Below are positions 19,041 through 30,000 of a stretch of DNA of 64,000 nt, piece after piece. Below the pieces are notes generated by a model. The model was not told the DNA's origin. It saw only the letters and a program-made list of their open reading frames with translations, and did not search any database. Source of the DNA: Candidatus Ornithobacterium hominis (GTDB taxonomy: Bacteria; Bacteroidota; Bacteroidia; Flavobacteriales; Weeksellaceae); assembly GCF_951229915.1 (NCBI RefSeq), contig NZ_OX579588.1, forward strand, positions 1,178,001 through 1,242,000, in the 5' to 3' direction. Position numbers and translations under genes: made by a program. Within the stretch, counting starts at the first letter, position 1; every line of letters starts with the position of its first letter.

Positions 19041-19116
19041 GCGGGAGTAGCTCAATTGGTAGAGCTTCAGCCTTCCAAGCTGAATGTTGCGGGTTCGAGT
19101 CCCGTCTCCCGCTCCA
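19041..19116 (+). tRNA. tRNA-Gly (anticodon TCC), CCA encoded
   Basis: A full 76-nt cloverleaf: acceptor GCGGGAG/CTCCCGC, D-arm with AATTGGTA loop, anticodon stem TCAGC/GCTGA around loop CTTCCAA, giving anticodon TCC, T-arm GCGGG TTCGAGT CCCGT, discriminator T and an encoded CCA. Confidence 0.97.
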
Positions 19117-19356
19117 TTATTTATTCTCTATACTTTTTATAAGATTTTTTTAAGCCTTAAAAAATTTTCTATAAAATTAATTATTATTGACAAGAGATTA
19201 AGGTCTTGTTTAATTTTATTCAATATTTTTAGTTTAATTATTTAAATTATTTTTAATAGTTTTTGTTGTAACTTATTTTAGATTTTAACTTAAATTATTG
19301 AAAATCAACTACATACATCTTTAAATTTTGAAAAGCAATTATTTTCTTTTCAAATA

Positions 19357-19686
19357 TTATTCTGTAGTTTCATTATCTATATACTTAAATGCTGTACGCA
19401 TCATAGCCAAAGCTAAATAATACATTTCCCCATTCAAATTATAGACGCCATCCTCGCTGAGGACGCCTTTTGATATGTCGCCAAAGTAATTATCTTCATC
19501 GGCTTGCATGTCTTTCTGCCATTGCTTGCTGAAATAGTAATCCATCAGTTGGGAATATTTCATATGATGTTTATTCCATTTTTCTTGAATATTTGATAAT
19601 TCGTGTATCATCTTTTCAGTCTCTTGCATTATTTCTCCCATTTCTGAGATAAACTGAGCTGTACTTATTTTTTTATCATTTTCCAT
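19357..19686 (-). CDS. DUF4298-like small protein
   Basis: A 109-aa soluble protein with a heptad-like helical N-half (ISEMGEIMQETEKMIHEL) and a C-half with YYFSKQWQKDMQADED and GVLSEDGVYNL, the pattern I associate with DUF4298. No known function. It lies 27 bases downstream of the last lipoprotein gene of the iron-type locus and could be its final gene, or be independent. Two hundred AT-rich bases without recognisable features separate it from the tRNA-Gly. Confidence 0.55.
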   Translation of the reverse strand: MENDKKISTAQFISEMGEIMQETEKMIHELSNIQEKWNKHHMKYSQLMDYYFSKQWQKDMQADEDNYFGDISKGVLSEDGVYNLNGEMYYLALAMMRTAFKYIDNETTE

Positions 19687-19713
19687 GTTTTTTTGATTTT
19701 TTTATGAAAATAT

Positions 19714-20643
19714 TTATTTCGGCACTACAAATTTATAACCTTTGCCGCGCAATACGATTGATTTGCTACGAATTGCCTCTATCATAAAACTGTGATTCCC
19801 TTCTTTCAATTTTCCAAATCCGTCTGGACTAGGAAGTAAATCAATCTTAACGTTGATTCTGTCTCCTACGTTTGGATTTTGTATTGGGGATATTTTTATG
19901 ACTTTTTGATTGTTATACATTGTATATGCTCCGTATGGGTTAGCAGATTGTGCCATTCGTATTTCTCCTTTTTTTCCTTTAATGGCTAAAACTGTAGACA
20001 TTCCTTTGTAGAGATACCTGTGTGTTGTGTCATAATATCCAAAATCTGTATCATCGCCTTCAGATTTCACCGTCACTTTTATTTTCTTTGGTGGCTGATT
20101 CTGTGAGTGAGCTGTTATGGTTGCTTCTGCCTCATAAAAAGCTTTTATTTCAAGAATTTGTGTATTAGCGTTCCATTTTACATTTAAAGCTTTTTCTGGG
20201 TCATCTACGGTAAGGTTTACGATCTCACTGCCTCCGCTAAGGCTTATAAACTTACTTTCATAGGATGGGTAAAGTCTAATGGAATCATGGCTGGAGGTGA
20301 GCACAGGTGGCACTACTGCAATATTAATTTTCTTTTGCTTGTCATGAGATAAAATTGTAGCATAAGTATTACCTTCAAAGAGACCTTTTACCTTTAAAGT
20401 GTCATAGCTTATTTTAACTTCAGCAAGCTTGGAGTTGGCTACATTCACAGCATATTTTTCGTTTCCTCCACGGAGCAGAAAAATTTTTGTCGTTTGAGTA
20501 TTGACTGAAATAGTGTCGGTCTCAAGTCCCTTCAATGTTATTTCTGATAATGAGAGCGTGTCATCTTCTCTACAATTTACCATTGTGAAGGAAATGATGA
20601 TAAACATTAAAACTAATGAATATATTTTTGTATACTTTATCAT
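19714..20643 (-). CDS. Hypothetical lipoprotein of the PUL-like locus
   Basis: A 309-aa secreted protein. The N-terminus is a lipoprotein-type signal ending MVNC, followed by a linker and several beta-rich, Ig-like stretches. I do not recognise a family. It is the last large gene of the TonB/SusCD operon, 3 bases downstream of the CBM/FN3 gene, so it is probably another surface-exposed accessory lipoprotein of the same uptake machine. Confidence 0.5.
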   Translation of the reverse strand: MIKYTKIYSLVLMFIIISFTMVNCREDDTLSLSEITLKGLETDTISVNTQTTKIFLLRGGNEKYAVNVANSKLAEVKISYDTLKVKGLFEGNTYATILSHDKQKKINIAVVPPVLTSSHDSIRLYPSYESKFISLSGGSEIVNLTVDDPEKALNVKWNANTQILEIKAFYEAEATITAHSQNQPPKKIKVTVKSEGDDTDFGYYDTTHRYLYKGMSTVLAIKGKKGEIRMAQSANPYGAYTMYNNQKVIKISPIQNPNVGDRINVKIDLLPSPDGFGKLKEGNHSFMIEAIRSKSIVLRGKGYKFVVPK

Positions 20644-20646
20644 AAT

Positions 20647-21729
20647 TTATTTTATTTCTATTTGATATTCTAAGTTCCAAATAAGTTCTGGTGATTCTTC
20701 TACGACAATGGATAGGTGGTATTTTTTATTTTCTGGGAAAGTGATTTTATTATTAACAGGTTTTAATTCTACGCCATCTAGGCTATAAGTAATTTTAGCG
20801 TCAGCATTTGCTAAATCATTATAATATAATTCCAAGAAACGCTGTTTTAATTGTCCATCTTTAGGTATAGTTCTTAGATGTGGAATACGATTGGAGGAGT
20901 TTTTACTCTCCATCATAGCATTTGTTATAAATTTAAGGTCAACGTATTCTGATTTCTCTTCTCCCTTTATTGTACGAATTTTTATAGCGTGAGAAGATTC
21001 TGGATTCAGGCCCGTAACAAGGTAAGAATTATCAGCCACTACTACAGCGGGTTTATGGTCTACAATAATTTCCCATTTTATGCTAGCATCATTATTTTTT
21101 TCCCACGTGATTAAGGCCTCTCTTTGGTAGGTTCTCACTTTTATGCCAGTTGGTTTTGATAATTCAATGTTTTTTACTTTTTTTACAAGCACCAACTCTA
21201 CGTCATCTATCCACACAAGTCCATTATCTATATAGGCTAAGTACATAAAAAAATTGAGTGATGTAACTCCATCAGGTACAGTGAAAATGATTTCCTTCTT
21301 TTTCCATTCCGACGTTGGGGTGACCATTTCGTCTCTTTTTTCTTCTTTTGAAACTTGTTGGTTATCTTTAAAAAAATATAGTGTCGTAAGAAGGGTAGAA
21401 ACAGGGGTTCCATATCTTTTTACATTGCCCCGGTACCAGTACGAAAGTTTATATTCGCAGGAGGAACAAACTGCAATATTTTTATTGTAGACTTCTCCGT
21501 AAGGTTTTATAGAACCTCCGTTTGTATAAAGTTTTAGAGAATATTGCCCGTTATGAGGATTATTATCATCTAGGTTATGATAAAGAGACCAGTCTATATA
21601 CCAATTTTCAGGTTTCCCATTAGATTTTATTTTCTCAAAATCCCCATTTTTTATTAAATTCTCTTGCCCCAAAATACTTATCGCATTGAAAATGAGTAAT
21701 AGGGTTACTATTCTAGTGGCTTTTTTCAT
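20647..21729 (-). CDS. Secreted protein with galactose-binding-like (CBM) and FN3 domains
   Basis: A 360-aa secreted protein: a signal peptide ending SILGQ, then a jelly-roll module at about 22-185 whose start (NLIKNGDFEK and KPENWYIDW) is typical of CBM4/9-type galactose-binding-like folds, then a fibronectin type III domain at about 192-272 (PTGIKVRTYQREALITWE, YLVTGLNPESSHAIKIRT), and a C-terminal tail with no recognised domain. It is likely to bind a glycan or protein ligand rather than catalyse. It overlaps the upstream gene by 4 bases. Confidence 0.65.
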   Translation of the reverse strand: MKKATRIVTLLLIFNAISILGQENLIKNGDFEKIKSNGKPENWYIDWSLYHNLDDNNPHNGQYSLKLYTNGGSIKPYGEVYNKNIAVCSSCEYKLSYWYRGNVKRYGTPVSTLLTTLYFFKDNQQVSKEEKRDEMVTPTSEWKKKEIIFTVPDGVTSLNFFMYLAYIDNGLVWIDDVELVLVKKVKNIELSKPTGIKVRTYQREALITWEKNNDASIKWEIIVDHKPAVVVADNSYLVTGLNPESSHAIKIRTIKGEEKSEYVDLKFITNAMMESKNSSNRIPHLRTIPKDGQLKQRFLELYYNDLANADAKITYSLDGVELKPVNNKITFPENKKYHLSIVVEESPELIWNLEYQIEIK

Positions 21730-22916
21730 CGTTTAAAATCTTGAATTGTTAGGTTAACTTTATTTCCTATTATTTGAGCTATATTGGCTAATGAACCATC
21801 CGTTTTTTCATCTGCAATAAGTCTTTCTTCATCCCAAAATCCATTTTCACCAAGAAGCTTTTGCATCAATTCTTTAGTTTCTTGAGGTTTGAAAATAATT
21901 TCTCCATCAGCATTTCTAATGAATTGTAAGGTATAGATCATCCCGTAGCCTTTTGTAATGAAATTAAAAGCTTGTTTTGGATCTTCTTGAATATTAGCAT
22001 AAAGATTTCGTGTAATCAGTAATTGCATTGTTTTTGCAATAAAAGCTTTAGAGAGCTCTGCACGTACAATTTTCATTTGAGCTAAAGCAAGGTCATGTTG
22101 GTATCTACTAGTTTCATGTCTTCCTCTTGCAAAAGCATCATGGATTTTAACATCAATATCTTTTAGCCCAGGAATTCCTTCAAAAGTAATGAGTGGTCGA
22201 ATTTTAGTAAAATAACCATATGCCATATCCCAATGATGCTCTAATTCTGTATAATTTTTACCCTTTAATAAAATTCCTTTTTCATGTGCACTTCTTAGAT
22301 TTTCATTTTCAAAAATTCTTTCATCTAGATGTTCGTTAAAAATTTTATCTAAGTAAAGCGAACCTGTAATCAATCGATTAAATAACTCACTTTGGTCGAT
22401 ACCTTTTTCGTCTACAAATATCCTGTTGGAATATCCAATCCCATAGGCTACATAACCGCCTACACCCTTTGAGGCTGGAGTATTCTTTGTCTGAAAAGGA
22501 TTTTTGGTTCCATACCCGCTTAGTTTTGCTATGTTCTCAAAAATATTTTCAATGTCTTGAATATATTCATCTCTATTCTGTTGATGCAAAGGTGAGGTAG
22601 CTATATAACGTTTAGGGTGAATATCGTAAATACCTTGATTGAAAAGTTCATAGACTAAATTATACTCATATCGAGTACTCATTTGGGCTTGTTTTAAATA
22701 ATTTTTTATTCTATCAATAGGTTTATCTAGATGTGATATTTCATAAAAATCTACGCTACTGTATCCATTTCTACTAAACTTGTATTGTGGTGTAGGTAAA
22801 ATAGGATATAAATAAGCACTCTCTACGGTTTCTCCACTGATTCTATCTTCGCAAGAAGAGATTGATAGTGAGCTAAATCCTATAATGAGTAGTGGTAATA
22901 AAGATGATAATTTCAT
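21726..22916 (-). CDS. DUF4856 imelysin-like lipoprotein
   Basis: A 396-aa lipoprotein (lipobox SISSC) of mainly helical composition. The segment ELEHHWDMAYGYFTK is the HxWDxAxGYF signature of DUF4856, a family related to imelysin, which is associated with iron uptake. Late helices with KSFIAKTMQ-like pattern and the C-terminal WDEERL fit the same fold. With a FecA-like receptor and SusCD in the same operon, an iron or metal-related role is the best inference. It overlaps the next gene by 4 bases. Confidence 0.65.
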   Translation of the reverse strand: MKLSSLLPLLIIGFSSLSISSCEDRISGETVESAYLYPILPTPQYKFSRNGYSSVDFYEISHLDKPIDRIKNYLKQAQMSTRYEYNLVYELFNQGIYDIHPKRYIATSPLHQQNRDEYIQDIENIFENIAKLSGYGTKNPFQTKNTPASKGVGGYVAYGIGYSNRIFVDEKGIDQSELFNRLITGSLYLDKIFNEHLDERIFENENLRSAHEKGILLKGKNYTELEHHWDMAYGYFTKIRPLITFEGIPGLKDIDVKIHDAFARGRHETSRYQHDLALAQMKIVRAELSKAFIAKTMQLLITRNLYANIQEDPKQAFNFITKGYGMIYTLQFIRNADGEIIFKPQETKELMQKLLGENGFWDEERLIADEKTDGSLANIAQIIGNKVNLTIQDFKR

Positions 22917-22929
22917 TTTATATTTTATT

Positions 22930-23535
22930 TTATGGAAGAATTATATAATTGCAATAAGGGTCATTAAGTGGAGTAGGACCTTCTTGATTTTGAGTATGCT
23001 GCGTTCTAAGTTTAGGAATAACAACAATACCGTCATCTGCTACGGCTTCTATACTAGCTTTTATAATAGAACCTCTTGGCCCTCTCCCATTTACAGATAG
23101 GTACATTGGGTACCCAGACTTTACACGGAAAGAATCCTTCCATAGATTTCCTTCTTCCAAAAGATAGTCTGAATTTTCTTTGTTCCCTACAATTAAAATT
23201 TCCCCCTCTGGAGAAAAGAATCTCACACTATAATCTGTATATAGAAAGTCTTCTTCTTCACTTCCCTCCTCTATAGAATACTCTGCCTGAATCGTGATGG
23301 TATATTCTCTGCCTTCCGAAATTTCTACTCCAGGGTATTTAATCTTTTCAAGCAATTCTCGAGGATTACAAGGTCTTATTTTTAAATCTTCATAATTATC
23401 TTCAGGTTGATCTATTCCTTTAAAAGGAAATAATCTTTGATAATCCTCTGGTGTAGGATCTATTTTTTCCTCTGTGCATTGATGGAAAAATAACAGTGTT
23501 ACGACTGTAAACAAAAATATATTTAGTTTTCTCAT
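22930..23535 (-). CDS. Hypothetical lipoprotein, 201 aa
   Basis: Signal peptide with lipobox FHQC at the N-terminus, then an acidic, probably surface-exposed protein (GSEEEDFLYTDY). No domain recognised. It sits 12 bases downstream of the DUF4302 gene and 13 bases upstream of DUF4856, so it is part of the operon and probably an accessory surface lipoprotein. An SLAM-type or lipoprotein export signal (acidic residues after Cys) is visible as CTEEKIDPTPED. Confidence 0.5.
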   Translation of the reverse strand: MRKLNIFLFTVVTLLFFHQCTEEKIDPTPEDYQRLFPFKGIDQPEDNYEDLKIRPCNPRELLEKIKYPGVEISEGREYTITIQAEYSIEEGSEEEDFLYTDYSVRFFSPEGEILIVGNKENSDYLLEEGNLWKDSFRVKSGYPMYLSVNGRGPRGSIIKASIEAVADDGIVVIPKLRTQHTQNQEGPTPLNDPYCNYIILP

Positions 23536-23547
23536 TTTTTTTTTAAT

Positions 23548-24585
23548 TTAATTTATTCTAAGTGTTTCATCCCATATTTCAGCTATGTAGCCTGTCTCTT
23601 CGCCCTCATTTGTAAGATGTTTTGGGACATAGTGGAATTCCCTTCTTTTGTGGTCATAAACGCGCATTAATTCGCAGATAAATTTATTTCCTTGTTTTTC
23701 AAAATCATAAAAAATTAAATCTTTATTGTAGCGTATCCCCGCTCGGAATGAAATCCCATAGTAAGTTCCTGTGTAGCCAGAGCCCAAACCTGAACTTTCT
23801 ACTGGCACAAAAATATTAGGGTCTAAATTTTCTTTTTTGGCAACTGAAAATATATAAAATCTTTTATTGAATATTTCATCAATGAAAGGTTTATTCGTAA
23901 TCGCCTTACTCTTCATATAAACATCACTTTTGAAAAACACTCGCCCTCCCCTGCGAATGATAATTTGTGGATTTTTCATAGCTTCAAAAAACTGACGATT
24001 TTCTGTTGATTTGCTGAGTAAATCATTGGCAATATCAGCATTTTTTATCTTTTTAAAGACAATATATTCTTTTGCGGGAGAAAGAGTTTTCCCTGATTTG
24101 AAAATCAAATTCCCTTCCCAGTCTTCACCGTAATATAGGAAATCTGAAACTCCCTCAAATTTCTGGTTAACAAGAGAGTGGATATAATTAAATGTAGTAA
24201 AACTCAACTGAGTATACGTATTTTGGCGGATTTCAAATGTGCTTTCTTTGGGAGTAGAAACTGATTCTTGATTTATATCTGATAGCATCTCCACTGTTCC
24301 ATTTTCAGAAAAATTCATTTTAAACATAAAGCCACCGTAGCCCAGTCTGCCTTGGAGGGAGCCCTGATTTTCTAATATTTCTTCATGATTAGAAAACAAC
24401 AAAGAGTCTGTCTTAGGAAAATACATTACCTGCCATCCGTGTGGGGAAGAGGTTAGTTCATCTCTTAATTTTTTTATGCTTTTTGCATTTCTCGCCGAGG
24501 GGGATTCTCCTCCGAAATCCTCATGCCCATCACATGAAATAAGCCCAACCAAACATATAATAAAAATTACTAAATAGCTTTTCAT
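23548..24585 (-). CDS. DUF4302 lipoprotein
   Basis: A 345-aa lipoprotein (lipobox GLISC). The start of the mature region, with SPSARNAKSIKKLRDELTS followed by HGWQVMYFP, is the hallmark of DUF4302, a family found only in SusCD-type loci of Bacteroidota. Function is undetermined; family members are extracellular accessory lipoproteins. Its place right after the metallopeptidase-like gene, with a 3-base spacer, repeats a gene order I know from other Bacteroidota loci with SusC, SusD and a Mx1-type peptidase. Confidence 0.8.
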   Translation of the reverse strand: MKSYLVIFIICLVGLISCDGHEDFGGESPSARNAKSIKKLRDELTSSPHGWQVMYFPKTDSLLFSNHEEILENQGSLQGRLGYGGFMFKMNFSENGTVEMLSDINQESVSTPKESTFEIRQNTYTQLSFTTFNYIHSLVNQKFEGVSDFLYYGEDWEGNLIFKSGKTLSPAKEYIVFKKIKNADIANDLLSKSTENRQFFEAMKNPQIIIRRGGRVFFKSDVYMKSKAITNKPFIDEIFNKRFYIFSVAKKENLDPNIFVPVESSGLGSGYTGTYYGISFRAGIRYNKDLIFYDFEKQGNKFICELMRVYDHKRREFHYVPKHLTNEGEETGYIAEIWDETLRIN

Positions 24586-24588
24586 TTT

Positions 24589-25569
24589 TTATTTTTTTAT
24601 ATAATTCTTCAATCTTTGAACGCTAAATATTTGCATTCTTCTGAAGTTTATTTTCACTTCTTTATTAAAATATTCTTCGACAAAATTTTTCTTCTCTACC
24701 AATTCTTTGTGTGCCTGAACGGCTTCGGCATTATAGCGTTCTTGTACTACTGGGTCATCATCATAGTCTGGTTCTGCAGCGGCTTTTCGTGCTCTTTCAA
24801 GTTCTGAAAAGGTATTGGTAAATGAAGCGCTAATTATTTCTGAAAAATCATCTTCTGGAGAAAGAAAGGAATGCATTGTAAAAAAACTTCTTTTATTAGC
24901 ATATTCTTCTATTCCAAAAAATCGTCTTCTATTATCATTTATGCCTACAATATTTTTCAGCAATTCTGTAGAATGATTATGATATCTTGGCTGGCTAATT
25001 TTGAGGAAAGCATCCCTATCGTAGGGGAAGATTTCACCTAATTTTCGGGCAAATTGATGATGTAAATAGCGTGCAAGAATGTAGACTTCTGTATCATTAT
25101 TCTTATCAAAATTATTAACATTATAGATAAACATTTCAGAAGCTGTAGCGTTCGGGTTATTAATTCTCTCTATCCCATTATCATCTTTGTTCTTCCCGCC
25201 AAATAGGTAGATTTTTATAGGTGATTTCCCTTTCATAAAATCCTTTCCTCCCGCCTGTTTATGATTATATGTGTCTAATAAAAGATATTTTATAGCCTGT
25301 AGTACTTCTTTTACTTTGTCTTTGTCAGCAGGATAAACATATGCATTGTCAGGGGTGTTATTCTCATCCCAACGGTACTGAATATTAATTCCATAAGGAA
25401 TACTGATAGAATCTTTTATCCATTTATCTAGTTCTGTGTTATCACGATGGAGTTTATTTTCTTCTACAACACTTATGTCTGATAATTCTTCTTCTCTGCA
25501 AGAAGACAAAAGAAGTGAAGAGACAAAAGTAAGCAGTAATGATTTATAAATTAATTTTTTCATTTTCAT
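24589..25569 (-). CDS. Zinc-metallopeptidase-like lipoprotein (Peptidase_Mx1 type), active site degenerate
   Basis: A 326-aa lipoprotein with lipobox LLSSC. Position in the operon, length and the downstream SPEDDFSEIISASF segment resemble the putative zinc-binding metallopeptidase family (Peptidase_Mx1) that accompanies SusCD pairs. Functional members carry HExxH; at the corresponding place this protein reads LARYLHHQFARKL, so the first His and the catalytic Glu appear to be Ala and Arg. It may therefore be a binding protein rather than an enzyme. This reading rests on alignment by eye. Confidence 0.6.
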   Translation of the reverse strand: MKMKKLIYKSLLLTFVSSLLLSSCREEELSDISVVEENKLHRDNTELDKWIKDSISIPYGINIQYRWDENNTPDNAYVYPADKDKVKEVLQAIKYLLLDTYNHKQAGGKDFMKGKSPIKIYLFGGKNKDDNGIERINNPNATASEMFIYNVNNFDKNNDTEVYILARYLHHQFARKLGEIFPYDRDAFLKISQPRYHNHSTELLKNIVGINDNRRRFFGIEEYANKRSFFTMHSFLSPEDDFSEIISASFTNTFSELERARKAAAEPDYDDDPVVQERYNAEAVQAHKELVEKKNFVEEYFNKEVKINFRRMQIFSVQRLKNYIKK

Positions 25570-27066
25570 CTATCTTTCGTTAGGTTTTAATCCATTTTGT
25601 ATAGCTTCTTGAGGAAGCTGAAGCGTCTTTCTTGCATCATCCTTTCTAAGTGGCTGATAAAGCGTGTTTTTTGTTTTCCTATTTAAAGAAATATAATATC
25701 TTCGGAGGTCAAACCATCGCAAGCCTTCTTGGTAGAATTCTTTTTGCCTAAGATGAAGGATGTTTTTTATAAGAGCTAATTGCTGAGTACTCATTCCATA
25801 GAAAGGATTATAAATTTCATAATCATTTACACTGGTAGTTGTATAATTTTCTCTTAAACAAAAAGGTTCTGAATTAAATTTCCCTTTAAGGTAAGCCAAA
25901 ATATCATCTATAGCCTCATCATATCTACCGAGCATTGCCAGTGCTTCCATTCTATTGAGTAGAGTTTCATCCGTTGTCAAAAGAACATTGGTTACCATTA
26001 ATCCTCTTGGGTTGCTACTCCCTACATTTCCAAAAAGCGAAAGTTCATCAAATTTTGCTTGATATGGATTTGATTCATAAGAAAATATATAGGGCGATTG
26101 TAGATTTAGATTTTTAGCATTATCGCAAGAGGTAATTCCTGTTTTATCAAAAATTCGTATTACAGTATTTCTCGTTGAGCCATACCTTTGATTGGTTACA
26201 TAGCGTGCGTAGCGAGATTCCGTTGTTGTAAGCAAGAGATTAGCGCTTTCATTTGGAGCTGTGTAAGCTGTATAAAGGCTTGTTCTGTTAAATAAAAATT
26301 GTTTTTCGTAATCAATCCATTTTCTAAGGAATTCTTTAGGGTCTGGACCAACAACATAGTTGGCATATGATATGACTTTTTCCCAGTCTCCTTTAAAAAG
26401 ATAGAACCTAGAGGCAAAGGCGTAAGCTGCTTTTTTATTAAAATGAAATTTAGGGTTTTTGTAATAAGAATCATTCACTAGAGAGATGCCTAATTTGAGG
26501 TCTGCTTCTATTTTCTGATAGACGTCTTCCACAGTAGAACGATCATAGTCTACCCAAGCATTTTTTTCAGGTTTTGTGACATATGGAATCCCCAAGCTTT
26601 GTTTCGCCAACTGTGGAGCATAGGGTTTAGACCAAATGTTTACCAGCATAAAATGTAGATACGCTCTCAGTAAAAAAGCCTCTCCATAGAGTGCCTTTAC
26701 ACGTTCAGTTTTAGGGTAAGTTGCCAGCAATTCCAAGGCTTTATTTGCTTGAGCTATACCTGCGTAGCAGGCGTTCCAGTAGTTCAGTGGTGTATCTAAA
26801 TCTTCTCGGTCATAATCTTCCCAATAAAACATTGATTCATTAAGTTGATTATGAATTCCATTTTGTCTTTGTTCCACATTATCAGTTCGTGCTTCAAGAA
26901 ATGGGAAGTAACTTGCCTCTGGATAGGCTCCTGTAAGTAGTTCCGCTATCTTTTCCTCGCTATCTACTGCTAAATTGAGCGATGACTCTGGAATAACTTC
27001 TAAATAATCATCACATGATGCAATAAACATCAGGCAAATGAAGTATATGTATATTCTATTGTTCAT
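25570..27066 (-). CDS. SusD/RagB-family surface lipoprotein
   Basis: A 498-aa lipoprotein (lipobox IASC followed by DDYLEVIPESS, the usual SusD start). The TPR-rich body has NYWNACYAGIAQANKALELL and RAYLHFMLVNIWSKPYAP, and the C-terminus includes KEFYQEGLRWFDLRRY and ends near the canonical DARKTLQLPQEAI. SusD proteins form the lid of the SusC barrel and capture ligand at the surface. The gene is 15 bases downstream of the susC-type gene. Confidence 0.95.
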   Translation of the reverse strand: MNNRIYIYFICLMFIASCDDYLEVIPESSLNLAVDSEEKIAELLTGAYPEASYFPFLEARTDNVEQRQNGIHNQLNESMFYWEDYDREDLDTPLNYWNACYAGIAQANKALELLATYPKTERVKALYGEAFLLRAYLHFMLVNIWSKPYAPQLAKQSLGIPYVTKPEKNAWVDYDRSTVEDVYQKIEADLKLGISLVNDSYYKNPKFHFNKKAAYAFASRFYLFKGDWEKVISYANYVVGPDPKEFLRKWIDYEKQFLFNRTSLYTAYTAPNESANLLLTTTESRYARYVTNQRYGSTRNTVIRIFDKTGITSCDNAKNLNLQSPYIFSYESNPYQAKFDELSLFGNVGSSNPRGLMVTNVLLTTDETLLNRMEALAMLGRYDEAIDDILAYLKGKFNSEPFCLRENYTTTSVNDYEIYNPFYGMSTQQLALIKNILHLRQKEFYQEGLRWFDLRRYYISLNRKTKNTLYQPLRKDDARKTLQLPQEAIQNGLKPNER

Positions 27067-27081
27067 ATCTAAAAAAAACGA

Positions 27082-30000
27082 TTAAAAATTAAGATTAATA
27101 CTGAGCGTATACTGTGTTGGTGAAGGCAAAGACACCCCTCCTACACGATAAAATTCAGGGTCTTGCCCATTGAGCCTTTTATCTGCATAGATTAAAAATG
27201 GATTGATTATCTGCATGCGAAGTGCCACTGAAGAAATATTAAATTTTTTACTTAACTCTTCAGAAAGCTTATAGCCTAAAGAGATATTCTTCAATCTCAC
27301 AAAGCTTCCATCTGCTATCCGTTCTTGAGAATAGTGATACGTATTATATGCACGTTCTATATTCTCTCTTCCCACCACTTCTATTAATTTCTGTGAAGGC
27401 AATACAGGTACATTTGTATGATATTCATCCCCAGGGTTCAGCCAGCGTTTGTAGTAATCTTTTGTAAAGACATTTAAATCTCCATAAGTAGGGTCAAAGG
27501 TTCTGTTTAATCTGATTTTATTCCCCGCCTGCATTGTGATGAAGAATGAAAATTCTAAATTTTTCCATTGAAAGGAATTTGTAATACCTCCTGTCATCGT
27601 GGGTTCTGTAGGCCCATGGTAAATAAGATAAGTTTTAACATATTGTGAATCTGAAAAATCTGCACCTGCAATATTTGCATACTCTCCTTGGCTAATAGGG
27701 TATAATCCAAAATCAAACGTTGGTAAACCAACATTATTTAAGCCTTGAAAATTATATGAGAAAAGTGATCCACGTGCAAATCCTTGCATATTTCCTCTCC
27801 CTGTTCCTGATACTAGATCAAAAGCATTCGGCTGATTTCTAAGTCTTGTAATTCTTTGTTTCATGTAAGAATAAACCAAATTAGTATTCCAGCTAAAATT
27901 TGATGTTTTGATATTATTTGACCTTATGCTAAACTCTATACCTCTAGTTTGCATATCTCCAAAATTAGCATATTTGTAATATTGGCCTCCAATTCCAGAA
28001 GTCCTCACAAGATCTATTAAATCAAACGAATTTCTTTGGTAAGCATCCAAAGTTATACTCAGTCTGTTTTTCAAGAATCCTGCATCTATACCAAGATTTA
28101 GTTCATACATCTTCTCCCAAGTCAAGTCTCTGTTTTCTAAATGATAAATTTTCAATGCATTTTCTCTTTCATTAAAATCTAAACGAGGGATTATATAATT
28201 TTTGTATAAAGCGTTAGAATTTATAGCATGTTCGTTCATTTTGGCAGTCAAACCATAACTTGCTCTCACCGCCAAGAGAGAAAAAGGCATATCTGCCATG
28301 AAATTTTCCTTATCTATATTCCATTTCCCTCCTACATTCCAAGTCGGCAACCATCGCCCCCCAGCTCCTGTCCCTGCTGTATTTGATCCCTCAAAATTTG
28401 CCACAGCATTTACAATATATTTTCCTGCATAGCCATAGGTGGAGCTTCCTGAAAATGTAATCCCCCTATCATATCTCTGACCGTAAGAGAAGTATGAGCT
28501 CCCTTCATTAATTAGCTTTCGGAAAACTAAAGGGTTTGTAAATATTTGGTTTCCCCTATCGTACTGAATTCCATAACCTTGGAAGGGATTAGTAGTTCTA
28601 TCTGCTAACCTTACTTCTGTAAATCCAAAAGCTTTGAAATCATGCTCTTCTCTACGAAGTTGATAATCAATGGATAATCTACCTAAATAGCTCCTCAATA
28701 CCGTTTCTGTCTTATTAAAAATACCACCATGTGTCAGGGGAATTTGAGGTTGTAAAAGTGGGTTTGCAGGATCTCTGAGTAGGTATATATTTTCACTCGC
28801 CACCTGAGGCGTTTCATTCGCTCGAAAGGCTTTTACCACATTGGAATTTTCTTTAATGAAATGTGATGAAGAAGTGTTTGCTTGCCTGAGCGACACCAAA
28901 CCTTGAACTTCCAAATTAGGATGGATTTTGTATTTAGCATCTGCCTGAATTTTTAAATCCAAAACATTAAGGTCTATATAATTATTTTTATATTCTTCTA
29001 AAATATTAAACGGAGCCCAGTTATTTCTATAATATTCATATGCTCCTTTTCCATTTTTTGGGCTCAAAGTACGGCTTGTCGTGAGCGCATAACTAAAAGG
29101 ATTTATATCAAAATCTCTTTCGTAAGAACCTATATTATTATTTTTTCTCTGCGTAAATGTCCCAGGGGCCTTTTGGTCTCTGATGCTACCTTGTACAGTT
29201 AAAGTCGTAGTAAATTTATCATTGATAAAGAAAGAGCCTTTCAAATTTGCAGAAAGACGTTGTGCCTTATCTATTATACTCCACCCTTCATCAGAATAAA
29301 ACCCAAGTGAGCTATAAAATGCTGCATTTTTCCCTCCGCCAGAAAAACTAATGGAATGATTCCTAATCGGATTAATCGTAAACAAATGCTTGAACCAATT
29401 CGTATTAGCATATTCTTTTTGTTTAAAGAACTCATAGGCAGAATCTTCGGTATTAGGAAGATAATAATCTCCCGTTTCTGGATTAATTGTAGAAACAGCT
29501 TTGTAATATTGATGATATACACCACTTCTTCTTCCGTACAGGGTATTTCTTAGATTAAAATACCCTTTATTTTCCATTTCTTGATAAATACTCATCGTTT
29601 CTTGGGAGTTCAGTAAATCAAAATTTGAATAAGAGGGAATGCTTCTAAAGCTTTGTTCGTAAGAGTAAGAAACTTTGTTTTCTCCATTTCTTTTTCCAGA
29701 TTTTGTTGTGATAACAATCACACCATTCATCGCCCTTGCCCCGTAATAGGATGTTGCAGAAGCATCTTTCAGCACTTGTATATTTTCTATATCTTCTGCA
29801 TTAATCCCTGCAATGGCAGAGCTGATAAGTGTAACGGCATCACCTGAAGCTAATTGGTCTAAATCTAGAGAAACCATATCTTCATACACAGCTCCATCTA
29901 TAACCCAAAGTGGCTGTGTATTACCAAGAATAGATGCTCCTCCTCGAATATTAATCCGTGGTGCTGAACCAAATGTTCCCGTCACATTTTGAATTGTGAG

